Source: Myxococcales bacterium
GTDB lineage: Bacteria > Myxococcota_A > UBA9160 > JALSIO01
Assembly (NCBI GenBank): GCA_026989995.1
Contig: JALSIO010000796.1
Location: forward strand, 1 to 8,097
Reading direction: 5' to 3'
DNA length: 8,097 nucleotides
Below are positions 1-8,015 of this stretch, one piece after another. Positions within the stretch are counted from its first letter, which is position 1. Every line of letters starts with the position of its first letter. The notes under the pieces were generated by a model. That model did no database searches and was not told the DNA's origin. It saw nothing but the letters and a program-made list of their open reading frames with translations. The translations under genes were made by a program, and so were the position numbers.

Positions 1-121
1 GCGCCTCGAGCCCTGCCCCCACCGCGACGATGAGCCCGTCTTCCACGAGCACGTCGGCGCGCTCGTCCCGGTCGGAGGCCGGATCGAGGACCCGCCCTCC
101 GCGGATCAGCAGTCTTCCCAC
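1..121 (-). CDS. pyrC: Dihydroorotase, N-terminal fragment (runs off the window)
   Basis: Only the first 40 codons are present. They begin at a GTG just after the pyrB stop and read VGRLLIRGGRVLDPASDRDE and onward. This is the usual first beta-strand stretch of dihydroorotases and related amidohydrolases (xLLIxxGRVxDPA), which precedes the metal-binding HxH motif; that motif would lie beyond the left edge. Dihydroorotase cyclises carbamoyl-aspartate to dihydroorotate, the step after PyrB, so position supports the call. The GTG lies two bases after the pyrB TAG, and an AGGGG inside the last pyrB codons, about six bases upstream, can serve as ribosome binding site. Translation is probably coupled to pyrB. 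The zinc ligands cannot be seen, so a catalytically dead PyrC-like partner of PyrB, known in some bacteria, is not excluded. Confidence 0.82.
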   Translation of the reverse strand, partial: MGRLLIRGGRVLDPASDRDERADVLVEDGLIVAVGAGLEA

Positions 122-123
122 CC

Positions 124-1052
<929 letters not shown>

Positions 1053-1056
<4 letters not shown>

Positions 1057-1670
1057 GCGCTCCCCCCCCGGCTGTGCACCACCACCTCGAGGGGCCCCTC
1101 GAGGCCGCCATCCCGCCCCCGGAGGATCACCTCCTCCGAGGTTTCCGTGGGGATGTTCTTCCCCACGTAGTCGATCTTGATGGGAAGTTCCCGGTGCCCC
1201 CGGTCCACGAGAGCCACCACCTGCACCGCCCGGGGCCGGCCGAAGTCCATGAGCGCGTCCATGGCCGCGCGGATGGTGCGTCCGGTGCTCGCTACGTCGT
1301 CCACGAGGACGACCACCCGGTCGTCCACGGCCGAGGGCATCTCCGTCGTCCGGAGGGCCGGCCGTTCCCCGGTGACCCCGTGGTCGTCCCGGTAGAGGGT
1401 GGTGTCGAGGATCCCCACCGTGACGTCCACCCCGGCGATCTCCCGGAGACGGCGGGCGATCTCCCGGGCGAGGGGCACCCCCCCATTCGGAATCCCGACC
1501 AGGTAGAGTGCCGAGGGATCCTCGTTCCGTTCGAGGATCTCGTGCGCCATGCGGACGAGTGCCCGCCGGACACCGGTGGGATCGAGGACGATGCGCTCCC
1601 GCGGGTCGCGCGCGGGCTCGGGCGTGGGGGGCGCGGCGGTCGAACCGCCCGCGGGATCTCGAGGATTCAC
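1053..1670 (-). CDS. pyrR: Bifunctional pyr operon RNA-binding regulator / uracil phosphoribosyltransferase PyrR
   Basis: PyrR binds pyr leader RNA when UMP/UTP is plentiful and usually also makes UMP from uracil and PRPP. From the GTG at 1670 the protein has 205 residues: a Pro/Ala-rich tail of about 25, then the core starting [15 protein letters not shown]. The PRPP loop [13 protein letters not shown] lies at 120-132, and VDRGHRELP with YVGKN at 155-172. By comparison with Bacillus subtilis PyrR, from memory, the RNA-contact residues His22, Arg141 and Lys152 correspond to His43, Arg160 and Lys171; Thr18 is Val39 and Arg146 is Lys165. The usual GIKTRG pyrophosphate loop reads GIPNGG (59-64). 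The open frame continues upstream to an ATG at 1730, but that ATG lacks a ribosome site and would put the PyrR-binding hairpin inside the gene. The GTG has AGGTGG four bases before it. The gene heads the pyr cluster and overlaps pyrB. Confidence 0.93.
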
Positions 1671-1677
1671 GAAGCCA

Positions 1678-1710
1678 CCTTTGTCCGCCTCACGGGACGG
1701 ACTTAAAAGG
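1678..1710 (-). promoter_or_regulatory. PyrR-binding RNA hairpin overlapping the pyrR ribosome binding site
   Basis: Read on the minus strand, GUCCG (1702-1698) pairs with CGGAC (1687-1683) around the loop UCCCGUGAGG. The core matches the PyrR-binding consensus ARUCCNGNGAGGYU as I remember it; only the outermost A-U pair is replaced by C-G. Outside this, CCUUU (1710-1706) can pair with AAAGG (1682-1678), leaving a UAA bulge on the 5' side, as in classical PyrR anti-antiterminator hairpins. AAAGG is part of AAAGGTGG, the only good ribosome site for the pyrR GTG at 1670. No oligo-U terminator lies between hairpin and gene, so the simplest reading is that PyrR-UMP stabilises the hairpin and blocks ribosome entry, as reported for mycobacterial pyrR. 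Motif and pairing are seen; the mechanism is inferred. Confidence 0.82.
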
Positions 1711-1823
1711 AGCCGGTCGGGGCGGAACATAGCGGGGACGCAGGCCGGGCACCACGGCCCCGAGGGGCGCCCCCGGACGCACCGCGGGCCAGCGAGGGGC
1801 GATCGGGAGGCCGGGCCGGGGCC

Positions 1824-2621
1824 CTACTCGAGCAGGTGGCCGATCCGGCCCCAGCGGGTCTCCCGGGTGAGCAGGCGGAGCCAGGTGACCGGGTTCAGGA
1901 GCTCGAGCCAGCCGCCGTTGTAATTCCACGACCAGTAGATCACGAAGGCCGGGCCCTTGATGTCCTCGAGCGCCACGGTTCCCCAGACGCGGCTGTCGTT
2001 GGAGTGGTCGCGGTTGTCACCCATCACGAAGTAGCGGCCGGGCTCCACCCGGACCGGGCTCCTGAGGATCCCGCTGCGGTCCGGGTCGTCGAGAATCTGG
2101 TGCCGCCGATCGCCGAGGTGCTCCTCGAGGACGCGCAGCGCCCGCCCGGCCTCGTCCGCAAAGGTCTCGCCCGTCGGCTCGGCGGGGACCCTCTCGCCGT
2201 TCACGAAAAGCCCCTCCGGCCGAACCTCCACCACGTCGCCCGGCAGCGCCACGATCCGCTTGACGAACTCCTCCCGGGGGAGCTCCGGACGCCGGTCGGC
2301 GGGGTGGATCCGGGCCCCCTGCCGGGCCACGGTGAACACGATGATGTCTCCCCGCTCGGGATCCCGGATGCCCGGAAGACGCTGGTCCGTGAAGGGAATC
2401 TGCGGCCCGTAGAGGAACTTGTTCACGAAGAGGTGATCGCCGATGAGCAGCGTCGGCAGCATGGAGCCGGAGGGGATCCGAAAGGGCTCGATGACGAAGG
2501 CACGGATCGCGAGGGCGATCGCCACCGCCAGGATCAGCGTCCCCGTCTGCTCGAAGAACCCCGCGCGCGCCGCCTCTCCGGAGGCCGCCGTCTCCCGCGC
2601 GCTCGCCCGCTCCCGCGCCAT
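1824..2621 (-). CDS. lepB: Signal peptidase I (leader peptidase)
   Basis: This membrane-bound Ser/Lys protease removes signal peptides from exported preproteins at the periplasmic face. The 265-residue protein has a short charged N-terminus, one membrane segment at about 27-44 (TLILAVAIALAIRAFVI), then PSGSMLPTL with nucleophile Ser53, and EEFVKRIVALPGD with general-base Lys120. GDNRDHSNDSR (200-210) is the conserved box near the C-terminus. An insert with EEHLGDRRHQIL (about 165-176), common in Gram-negative enzymes, precedes that box. A single membrane segment is fewer than the two in E. coli LepB. The start is the ATG in TGATG, shared with the lepA stop, with GGGGGAGGAG just upstream; the open frame running further into lepA is ignored because it lacks family similarity. 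It follows lepA as in many bacteria. No terminator is evident after it. Confidence 0.96.
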   Translation of the reverse strand: MARERASARETAASGEAARAGFFEQTGTLILAVAIALAIRAFVIEPFRIPSGSMLPTLLIGDHLFVNKFLYGPQIPFTDQRLPGIRDPERGDIIVFTVARQGARIHPADRRPELPREEFVKRIVALPGDVVEVRPEGLFVNGERVPAEPTGETFADEAGRALRVLEEHLGDRRHQILDDPDRSGILRSPVRVEPGRYFVMGDNRDHSNDSRVWGTVALEDIKGPAFVIYWSWNYNGGWLELLNPVTWLRLLTRETRWGRIGHLLE

Positions 2622-4423
2622 CACTCCTCCCCCAGCCGGAGTGCGGCGAGGAAGGCCTCCTGGGGGATCTCGACCGAACCAACCCGCTTCATGCGCCGCT
2701 TCCCCTCCTTCTGGCGCTCGAGGAGCTTTCGCTTGCGGCTGATGTCGCCCCCGTAGCACTTCGCCGTGACGTTCTTCCGAAGGGCCTTCACGGTGGTCCG
2801 CGCCACCACCCGGCTGCCGATCGCAGCCTGGATGGCGACCTCGAACATCTGCCGCGGGATGAACTCCTTGAGCTTCCGGGCGAGCTCGGAGCCGCGCTGT
2901 TGGGCCTTGTCGCGATGGACGATGAGGGAGAGTGCATCCACCGCTTCGCCGTTCACCAGGATGTCGAGTTTGACGAGCGGCGCCTCGCGGTAGCCGAGAA
3001 TCTCGTAGTCGAAGGAGCCGTAGCCCCGGGTCGCGCTCTTCAAACGGTCGTGGAAGTCGAGCACCACCTCGGCGAGGGGCAGATCGTAGCGGACCTGCAC
3101 GCGGCTTCCGTGCTGCTGCATGTCCCGCTGGATGCCGCGGCGATCCTGGCAGAGGCCGAGTACGGCGCCGAGGTGGGCTGCCGGCACGTGGATCGTCGCC
3201 AGGATCACCGGCTCCTCGATGTGGTGGATCTCGTTCTGGGGGGGGAGTGCCGCGGGCGATTCGATCTCGACGGCCGTCCCGTCCGTGCGCACCACGCGGT
3301 AGCGCACCGTGGGGGCGGTGGTCACGAGCGAGAGGTCGAACTCCCGCTCGAGGCGCTCCTGGATGATCTCGGCGTGGAGGAAGCCCAGGAAACCGCAGCG
3401 GAACCCGAAGCCCAGGGCGGCGCTCGTCTCCGGCTCGAAGACGAAGGAGGCGTCGTTCAGCCGCAGCCGGGAGAGCGCCGCCTTGAGTCCCTCGTAGTCG
3501 TCGGCGTCCACCGGATAGAGCCCGGCAAAGACCATGGGCTTGACCTCGCGAAAGCCCGGAAGCGGCTCGGCTGCGGGTCTCCGAGCGTCCGTGAGCGTGT
3601 CGCCCACGCGAACCTCGGCGAGGCTCTTGATCCCGGCCACCGCGAGGCCCACCTCGCCGGCGGCGAGCTCCAAGACCGGACGCGGATGCGGATCGAGGAT
3701 GTGGAGCTGCTGGATCTCGTGCTCCGAGCCGCTGGCCATGAGCACGACGCGCTGCCCCCGGACCAGCCGTCCGTCGACCACGCGAGCGAGCACCACCGCT
3801 CCCACGTAGGCGTCGTACCAGGAATCGAAGAGGAGCGCCCGGGTGGGGGCGTCGGGCTTGCCGCGGGGCGGGGGAATGCGCTCCACGATGGCCTCGAGGA
3901 GCTCGGTGATGCCGCTCCCCTCCTTCGCGGAGACCCGGAGCACCGACTCCCGGGGCAGGCCGATCACGTCCTCGATCTCCCGGGCAGCGGCCTCCGGATC
4001 CGCCGAGGGCAGGTCGATCTTGTTCAGCACGGGGATGATCTCGAGATCCGCCTCGAGCGCGAGGTAGGCGTTCGCCAGCGTCTGCGCCTCGATTCCCTGC
4101 GCCGCGTCCACCACGAGCAGGGCTCCCTCACAGGCCTGCAGTGCGCGGGAGACCTCGTAGGAGAAGTCGACGTGGCCCGGCGTGTCGATCAGGTTGAGGA
4201 CGTACTCCTCGCCGTCGGCGGCCCGCCAGCGCATCCGAGCGGTCTGGGCCTTGATGGTGATCCCACGCTCGCGCTCGAGATCCATCTTGTCCAGGAACTG
4301 GTCGCGCCGCTCCCGCTCGCCCAGCGATCCCGTGGCCTCGAGCAGGCGGTCGGCCAGCGTGCTCTTGCCGTGGTCGATGTGGGCGATGATGCAGAAGTTC
4401 CGGATCCTGCTCGGATCGCTCAC
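2621..4423 (-). CDS. lepA: Elongation factor 4, ribosome-associated GTPase LepA
   Basis: LepA/EF4 is a translational GTPase that binds the 70S ribosome; back-translocation and a role in initiation or 30S assembly have both been proposed. The protein has 600 residues, matching the family (about 600). The P-loop AHIDHGKST is at 14-22, switch [13 protein letters not shown] at 51-62, DTPGH with catalytic His84 at 80-84, NKID at 134-137, and SAKEG follows. EF-G-like domains II, III and V come next, then the LepA-specific C-terminal domain ending [24 protein letters not shown] plus a short tail. The start is the GTG in GTGA overlapping the stop of the upstream decarboxylase; this places [20 protein letters not shown] at the expected N-terminus. 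The open frame continues upstream to 5305 only as a shadow of that gene. The stop overlaps lepB. Confidence 0.97.
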   Translation of the reverse strand: MSDPSRIRNFCIIAHIDHGKSTLADRLLEATGSLGERERRDQFLDKMDLERERGITIKAQTARMRWRAADGEEYVLNLIDTPGHVDFSYEVSRALQACEGALLVVDAAQGIEAQTLANAYLALEADLEIIPVLNKIDLPSADPEAAAREIEDVIGLPRESVLRVSAKEGSGITELLEAIVERIPPPRGKPDAPTRALLFDSWYDAYVGAVVLARVVDGRLVRGQRVVLMASGSEHEIQQLHILDPHPRPVLELAAGEVGLAVAGIKSLAEVRVGDTLTDARRPAAEPLPGFREVKPMVFAGLYPVDADDYEGLKAALSRLRLNDASFVFEPETSAALGFGFRCGFLGFLHAEIIQERLEREFDLSLVTTAPTVRYRVVRTDGTAVEIESPAALPPQNEIHHIEEPVILATIHVPAAHLGAVLGLCQDRRGIQRDMQQHGSRVQVRYDLPLAEVVLDFHDRLKSATRGYGSFDYEILGYREAPLVKLDILVNGEAVDALSLIVHRDKAQQRGSELARKLKEFIPRQMFEVAIQAAIGSRVVARTTVKALRKNVTAKCYGGDISRKRKLLERQKEGKRRMKRVGSVEIPQEAFLAALRLGEE

Positions 4424-5394
4424 GGCGATTTCGCCTCGCGGCGGGCCAGGGCAACGGCGAAGTAGTCCCGGGTGCGCGCGAGGCCCTCTTCGATCGGGAC
4501 CACCGGCTCCCAGCCGCCGAGCACCCGGCGCGCCAGGCCGATGTCGGGCCGCCGGACCTTCGGATCGTCGGGCGGAAGCTCGCGATGGACGATGCGGCTC
4601 TTCGAGCCGCAGAGCTCGATGATCTTGCGGGCCATCTCGAGAAGGCTCATCTCCTTCGGGTTTCCGATGTTCACCGGGCCCACGTAGTCGCTCCCGAGAA
4701 GGCGCCAGATTCCCTCGACGAGGTCGTCCACGTAGCAGAAGGACCGGGTCTGCGAGCCGTCCCCGAAGACGGTGACGTGCTCGCCCCGGAGCGCCTGCCG
4801 GAAGAAGTTGGGAATGGCACGGCCGTCGTCGAGCTGCATGCGCGGCCCGAAGGTGTTGAAGATCCGCACGATGCGGACGTCCACGCCGTGGTGTCGGTGG
4901 TAGGCCATGGTCATGGCCTCGGCGAAGCGCTTCGCCTCGTCGTAGACACCGCGAATCCCGATCGGGTTCACGTGGCCCCAGTAGCTCTCGGGCTGGGGGT
5001 TCACCTCGGGATCCCCGTAGCACTCCGAGGTGCTCGCGAGCAGGAAGCGCGCGGCCTTGGCCTTGGCGAGACCGAGGGCCTTGTGCGTTCCGAGCGAGCC
5101 CACCTTGAGGATCTGGATGGGCAGGCGCTCGAAATCCGCCGGACTCGCCGGCGAGGCGAAGTGGAGGATCGCATCGAGGTCGCCCGGCACGTAGAGGTAG
5201 TTGGTGACGTCGTAGTGCTCGAAGGAGAATCGGGGGTGCCCGAGCAGGCCCTCGATGTTCTCCATGCTTCCGGTGAGCAGGTTGTCGAAGCCGAGCACCT
5301 CGCATCCCTCGGCGAGCAGCCTCTCGCAGAGGTGCGAGCCGATGAAGCCCGCCGCCCCGGTCACGAGCACCCGCTCGATCCGCCTCACCGCCAT
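4420..5394 (-). CDS. UDP-glucuronate decarboxylase-like NAD-dependent SDR (UDP-xylose synthase type)
   Basis: This 324-residue extended short-chain dehydrogenase/reductase is closest in motif pattern to UDP-glucuronate decarboxylase, which converts UDP-glucuronate to UDP-xylose for envelope or capsule glycans. The NAD site GAAGFIGSH is at 13-21. The active-site set is Thr122, Glu124, Tyr151 and Lys155 in [18 protein letters not shown] and YDEAK. Glu rather than a small residue two after the Thr is typical of decarboxylases; spacing matches human UXS1 (118/120/147/151, from memory). [21 protein letters not shown] and RRPDI also fit, with Arg281 at the place of human Arg277. The ATG has GGAGG eight bases upstream; an adjacent in-frame GTG would add one residue. 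The stop overlaps lepA. A UDP-glucose 4-epimerase or dTDP-glucose 4,6-dehydratase is less likely. No glycosyltransferase is nearby to show the product's use. Confidence 0.88.
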   Translation of the reverse strand: MAVRRIERVLVTGAAGFIGSHLCERLLAEGCEVLGFDNLLTGSMENIEGLLGHPRFSFEHYDVTNYLYVPGDLDAILHFASPASPADFERLPIQILKVGSLGTHKALGLAKAKAARFLLASTSECYGDPEVNPQPESYWGHVNPIGIRGVYDEAKRFAEAMTMAYHRHHGVDVRIVRIFNTFGPRMQLDDGRAIPNFFRQALRGEHVTVFGDGSQTRSFCYVDDLVEGIWRLLGSDYVGPVNIGNPKEMSLLEMARKIIELCGSKSRIVHRELPPDDPKVRRPDIGLARRVLGGWEPVVPIEEGLARTRDYFAVALARREAKSP

Positions 5395-5428
5395 CACGCG
5401 CACCTCCGCCGGCGCGGGCCTCTCCCGC

Positions 5429-5986
5429 TCAGCGCTCCGTCTCCTCGAGCACCCACGTCGGCAGCCCCCGCCCGGCCAGGGCCCGGGCGACGGCCAGGGC
5501 CCGCTCCCGGCTCTCGAGAGGACCCACCCGAACCCGCCACCGCGCCGCTCCGGCACCGGGAGAGAGGTACACGGGGTGCCCCTCCTTCCGCAGCGACTCG
5601 GCGAGCTCCTCCGCCCGCGCGCTTTCCCTGAAGGCCCCCACCTGGACCGCGAACCCCGCCCCCGGAGGGGCTGCCTCCACCGCCGCCGGCGCCGGGGGTC
5701 CCTCCGCGGCCGGCGCCTCCTCCCCGGCTGCGGCGACCTCCGGGTCCGGGCGCTCCCGGACGAGCTCCGCCACGGGAGCGGCGCCTTCCCGATCCGGAGG
5801 AGCGAGCTCGAACTCCTCGGCCACACCGGTGGCCTGCCCGACGAAGACGCCCGCGTCCTGCCAGGCCAGCCCGAAGGCGATCCCGAGCCCGAGGCCGAGT
5901 CCCACCAGGCAGACTCCGCCGAGGAGCACCGTGATCCAGCTCCGGGACTCCCGCGCGCCCCGGCCGCGTCGCACGGCCTCGCTCAC
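5429..5986 (-). CDS. Single-pass membrane protein with C-terminal SPOR domain
   Basis: SPOR domains bind peptidoglycan strands stripped of stem peptides and are found at division septa, as in FtsN and DedD. The 185-residue protein has a basic cytoplasmic tail (1-16), a Gly/Leu-rich membrane helix at about 17-41, a low-complexity Ala/Pro/Glu linker (about 43-108), and a SPOR domain from about 110 beginning [21 protein letters not shown] and containing [14 protein letters not shown], the two halves of the repeat. This type II membrane layout is that of FtsN-like proteins. The GTG start overlaps the argS stop as GTGA. The open frame that continues upstream through argS in this register is spurious. 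The linker is only about 65 residues, shorter than in E. coli FtsN, and no FtsN essential helix is recognisable, so ftsN is not assigned. The sugar-nucleotide gene follows after 34 bases. Confidence 0.88.
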   Translation of the reverse strand: MSEAVRRGRGARESRSWITVLLGGVCLVGLGLGLGIAFGLAWQDAGVFVGQATGVAEEFELAPPDREGAAPVAELVRERPDPEVAAAGEEAPAAEGPPAPAAVEAAPPGAGFAVQVGAFRESARAEELAESLRKEGHPVYLSPGAGAARWRVRVGPLESRERALAVARALAGRGLPTWVLEETER

Positions 5987-7716
5987 ATCCGCTCCGGAGC
6001 CGACAGCCCGATCAGGGCGAGTCCGCTGGCCAGCACCGTGCGCACGGCCACCGCGAGGCCCAGCCGGGCCAGGCTGAGCGGCCGGTCGTCGGAAAGGATC
6101 CGATGCCGACGGCCGTCCTGCACGTACGGGTTCCACTGCCCGGCGAGCTCCCGCAGGTAGTAGGCCACGTGGTGGGGCTCCCGGCTGTCGGCGGCCCGCC
6201 GGACGAGATCGGGAAACTCCGCGAGCTTGCGCAGGAGCTGGGTCTCCTCGGGAAGCCGCAGGGGAGAGGCATCGAAGGAGCCGGCATCCGGAAGCCCGAG
6301 GCCCGCCTCCCGGGCACGCCGCTCGATGCTGCAGGCCCGGGCGTGGGCGTACTGCACGTAGTAGGCCGGGTTCTTCTTCCAGTCGGTCTCCTCGGCCAGA
6401 TCGAGGTCGAAGTCGAGGTGGCCATCGGCCTTCCGCTGGACCATGAAGAAGCGGAAGACGTCGCGCCCGACCCGCGAGAGGAGCTCGTCCACGGTGACGT
6501 AGGTCGCCCGCCGCGTCGACTGCTTGACCTGCTGCCCCCCGCGCGTGAGCGTCACGAACTGGTGCATGACGAGCTCGATGCGGGAGGCGTCGAAGCCGAG
6601 CGCACCCACCGCAGCCACCACGTAGGGGAACTGCTCCTTGTGGTCGGCGCCCTGGACGTCGATGATCCGCTCGAAGCCGCGCCGAAACTTCTCCCGGTGG
6701 TAGGCGATGTCGGGAAGCAGGTAGGTCGGCTCCCCCGTCCGCTTGACGAGCACGCGATCCCGCGGCAGGCCGAGTTCCGTGGAGCGGAGCCAGACCGCGC
6801 CGTCCTTCTCGTAGACGAGACCGCGCTCGCACAGCTCCGCGAGCACCTCGTCGTTCTTCCCCTCCCGGTAGAGGTCGCTCTCGTTGAAGTAGACGTCGAA
6901 GCGGATGTCGAGGGCCTCCAGCGTCGCCCGGATCTCGGAAAAGATCCGCTCCTGGGCGACCTGCCGGAAACGGCCGTCCGGCGCCTCGTCGACCAGGTCC
7001 TCGCCGTACTCGGCGACGAGCGCCTCGGCGATCTCCCGCACGTAGTCGCCCTGGTAGCCGTCGCGGGGGAAGATCACGGGCAGCCCGTCGATCTCCCCCG
7101 GCCACGCGCCCCCCTCCTCGAGGCATTCCGGCGGCGGGGGCGCCGCCCGGCCGAGCAGTTCGAGATAGCGGGCTTTCACCGATTCCCCGAGCACGCGCAT
7201 CTGGCGCCCGCCGTCGTTGAAGTAGTACTCGCGGGTGACCTCGTGGCCCCGGGCGGCGAGGAGCCGCGCGATGCTGTCGCCGAGCACGGCCTGGCGGCCA
7301 TGCCCGAGGGTCAGCGGTCCCGTCGGATTGGCCGAAACGAACTCCACCTGCACGCGCTCGGGGACCTCGGCGGGGACCGAGGCGAATCCAGGCCCCTCGA
7401 GGAGGATCTGCTTCAGGACGCCGTGCCAGCGATCCCGCCGGAGGCGGAAGTTGAGAAAACCCGGCCCGGCAATCTCGATGTCCTCGAGGAGCTCGGTCTC
7501 CCCCCGCAGCCGCTCGGCGAGCTCGGTCGCGATGGCCCGCGGAGGCCGCTTGAGCGGGCGGGCGAGGACGAGCGCCGCGTTGGAGGCGAAGTCGCCGTGC
7601 TCCGGGTTCCGGGGAACCTCGAGCGCCACCTCCGGGACCGCGGTTTCGGCCCCTGTGCTCCGCAGCAGGCCGGCGACCGCCTCCTCGAGCTTCTGCTGGA
7701 GTCGTTCCTTCATCAT
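5983..7716 (-). CDS. argS: Arginyl-tRNA synthetase
   Basis: ArgRS charges tRNA-Arg in the cytoplasm, and unusually among class I enzymes needs tRNA to activate its amino acid. The 577-residue protein shows the N-terminal Add1 domain (EVPRNPEHGDFASNAALVLA, 33-52), the signature VSANPTGPL followed by the HIGH-equivalent TLGH (136-139), and VQGADHKEQFPYV. At the KMSKS position it has KQSTR (398-402) before RATYVTVDELL. From about 455 (YVQYAHARACSI) it has the helical anticodon-binding DALR domain, with the typical family ending APERM. Both signature motifs deviate from the textbook form, but everything else is regular, so the enzyme is probably active. Start: tandem ATG codons at 7716 and 7713, with GGAG five bases before the first; the second would give 576 residues. 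It follows the FtsB-like gene by 23 bases and overlaps the SPOR gene. Confidence 0.96.
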   Translation of the reverse strand: MMKERLQQKLEEAVAGLLRSTGAETAVPEVALEVPRNPEHGDFASNAALVLARPLKRPPRAIATELAERLRGETELLEDIEIAGPGFLNFRLRRDRWHGVLKQILLEGPGFASVPAEVPERVQVEFVSANPTGPLTLGHGRQAVLGDSIARLLAARGHEVTREYYFNDGGRQMRVLGESVKARYLELLGRAAPPPPECLEEGGAWPGEIDGLPVIFPRDGYQGDYVREIAEALVAEYGEDLVDEAPDGRFRQVAQERIFSEIRATLEALDIRFDVYFNESDLYREGKNDEVLAELCERGLVYEKDGAVWLRSTELGLPRDRVLVKRTGEPTYLLPDIAYHREKFRRGFERIIDVQGADHKEQFPYVVAAVGALGFDASRIELVMHQFVTLTRGGQQVKQSTRRATYVTVDELLSRVGRDVFRFFMVQRKADGHLDFDLDLAEETDWKKNPAYYVQYAHARACSIERRAREAGLGLPDAGSFDASPLRLPEETQLLRKLAEFPDLVRRAADSREPHHVAYYLRELAGQWNPYVQDGRRHRILSDDRPLSLARLGLAVAVRTVLASGLALIGLSAPERM

Positions 7717-7739
7717 CTCGGCTCCGGCGAGGCCGGATT

Positions 7740-8015
7740 TCACTCCTCCGGTGCAATGACCACCACCATCTCCCCGGGTCGGGCGTAGTGGAGATCCTCC
7801 CGAAGGGCCTTCTCGATCGCGAACGGATCCCCCTCGAGCGCCCGGGCTGCCGCATCGAGGTCGCGGATCCGGCCGCGCAACGCCTCGTTCTCCGTGCGGA
7901 CCGCGGCCACCTGCTCGGCCAGCCGCGCCCAGGCCCGGAGGCCGAACTGGGCGTCGAGCAGGAGGTAGAGCAGGGCGGCAGCCAGCGCCGCCGGAACCAC
8001 GAGCAGCCGTCTCAC
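7740..8015 (-). CDS. FtsB/DivIC-family septum formation initiator protein
   Basis: The 91-residue protein has the FtsB/DivIC plan: a very short N-terminus (RRL), one membrane helix at about 4-20 (LLVVPAALAAALLYLLL), then a periplasmic coiled coil at about 29-60 (EQVAAVRTENEALRGRIRDL and onward). A C-terminal segment follows: DPFAIEKALREDLHYARPGEMVVVI, the typical 'I-E-x-x-A-R-E-x-L-x-x-x-R-P-G-E' signature. In E. coli FtsB joins FtsL and FtsQ to trigger septal peptidoglycan synthesis. The start is a GTG; GGGGAGAGGGGC immediately before it gives a purine-rich ribosome site. It stands just upstream of argS and the SPOR gene, so two likely division proteins flank the synthetase. It could also be one of several FtsB-like paralogues, so ftsB is not asserted. 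Confidence 0.88.
   Translation of the reverse strand: MRRLLVVPAALAAALLYLLLDAQFGLRAWARLAEQVAAVRTENEALRGRIRDLDAAARALEGDPFAIEKALREDLHYARPGEMVVVIAPEE

Noticed and set aside
1731..1823. GC-rich palindromes (such as GGGGCGCCCC) after lepB as an intrinsic terminator or PyrR attenuator
   Set aside because: No U-tract follows any of them, and no alternative pairing with the PyrR hairpin that I could see makes a terminator.
2622..2759. Upstream extension of lepB into lepA
   Set aside because: No signal peptidase similarity in the added residues; the TGATG start with a strong ribosome site is far better.
2900..4465. Long plus-strand open frame (521 codons) antisense to lepA
   Set aside because: It lies wholly opposite a well-supported GTPase, is rich in His, Glu, Gly and Arg as expected from reversed high-GC codons, and shows no domain. 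It is a codon-bias shadow.
4424..5305. Upstream in-frame extension of lepA by about 290 codons
   Set aside because: It overlaps the decarboxylase in another frame and is low-complexity; LepA without it has exactly the family length.
5414..5428. GCGGG-AGAGG-CCCGC hairpin between the SPOR gene and the decarboxylase, as a terminator
   Set aside because: Only five base pairs and no U-run follows; common by chance at this G+C, and the genes look co-transcribed.
6103..7788. Long plus-strand open frame (561 codons) antisense to argS
   Set aside because: Same reason: it mirrors argS third-position bias and has no recognisable motif or ribosome site.
5987..7855. Minus-strand frame of over 600 codons running through argS into the SPOR gene
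   Set aside because: The argS part is Arg/Pro/Gly/Ala-rich without family features, whereas argS in the other frame has all its domains. Only the last 185 codons are real.
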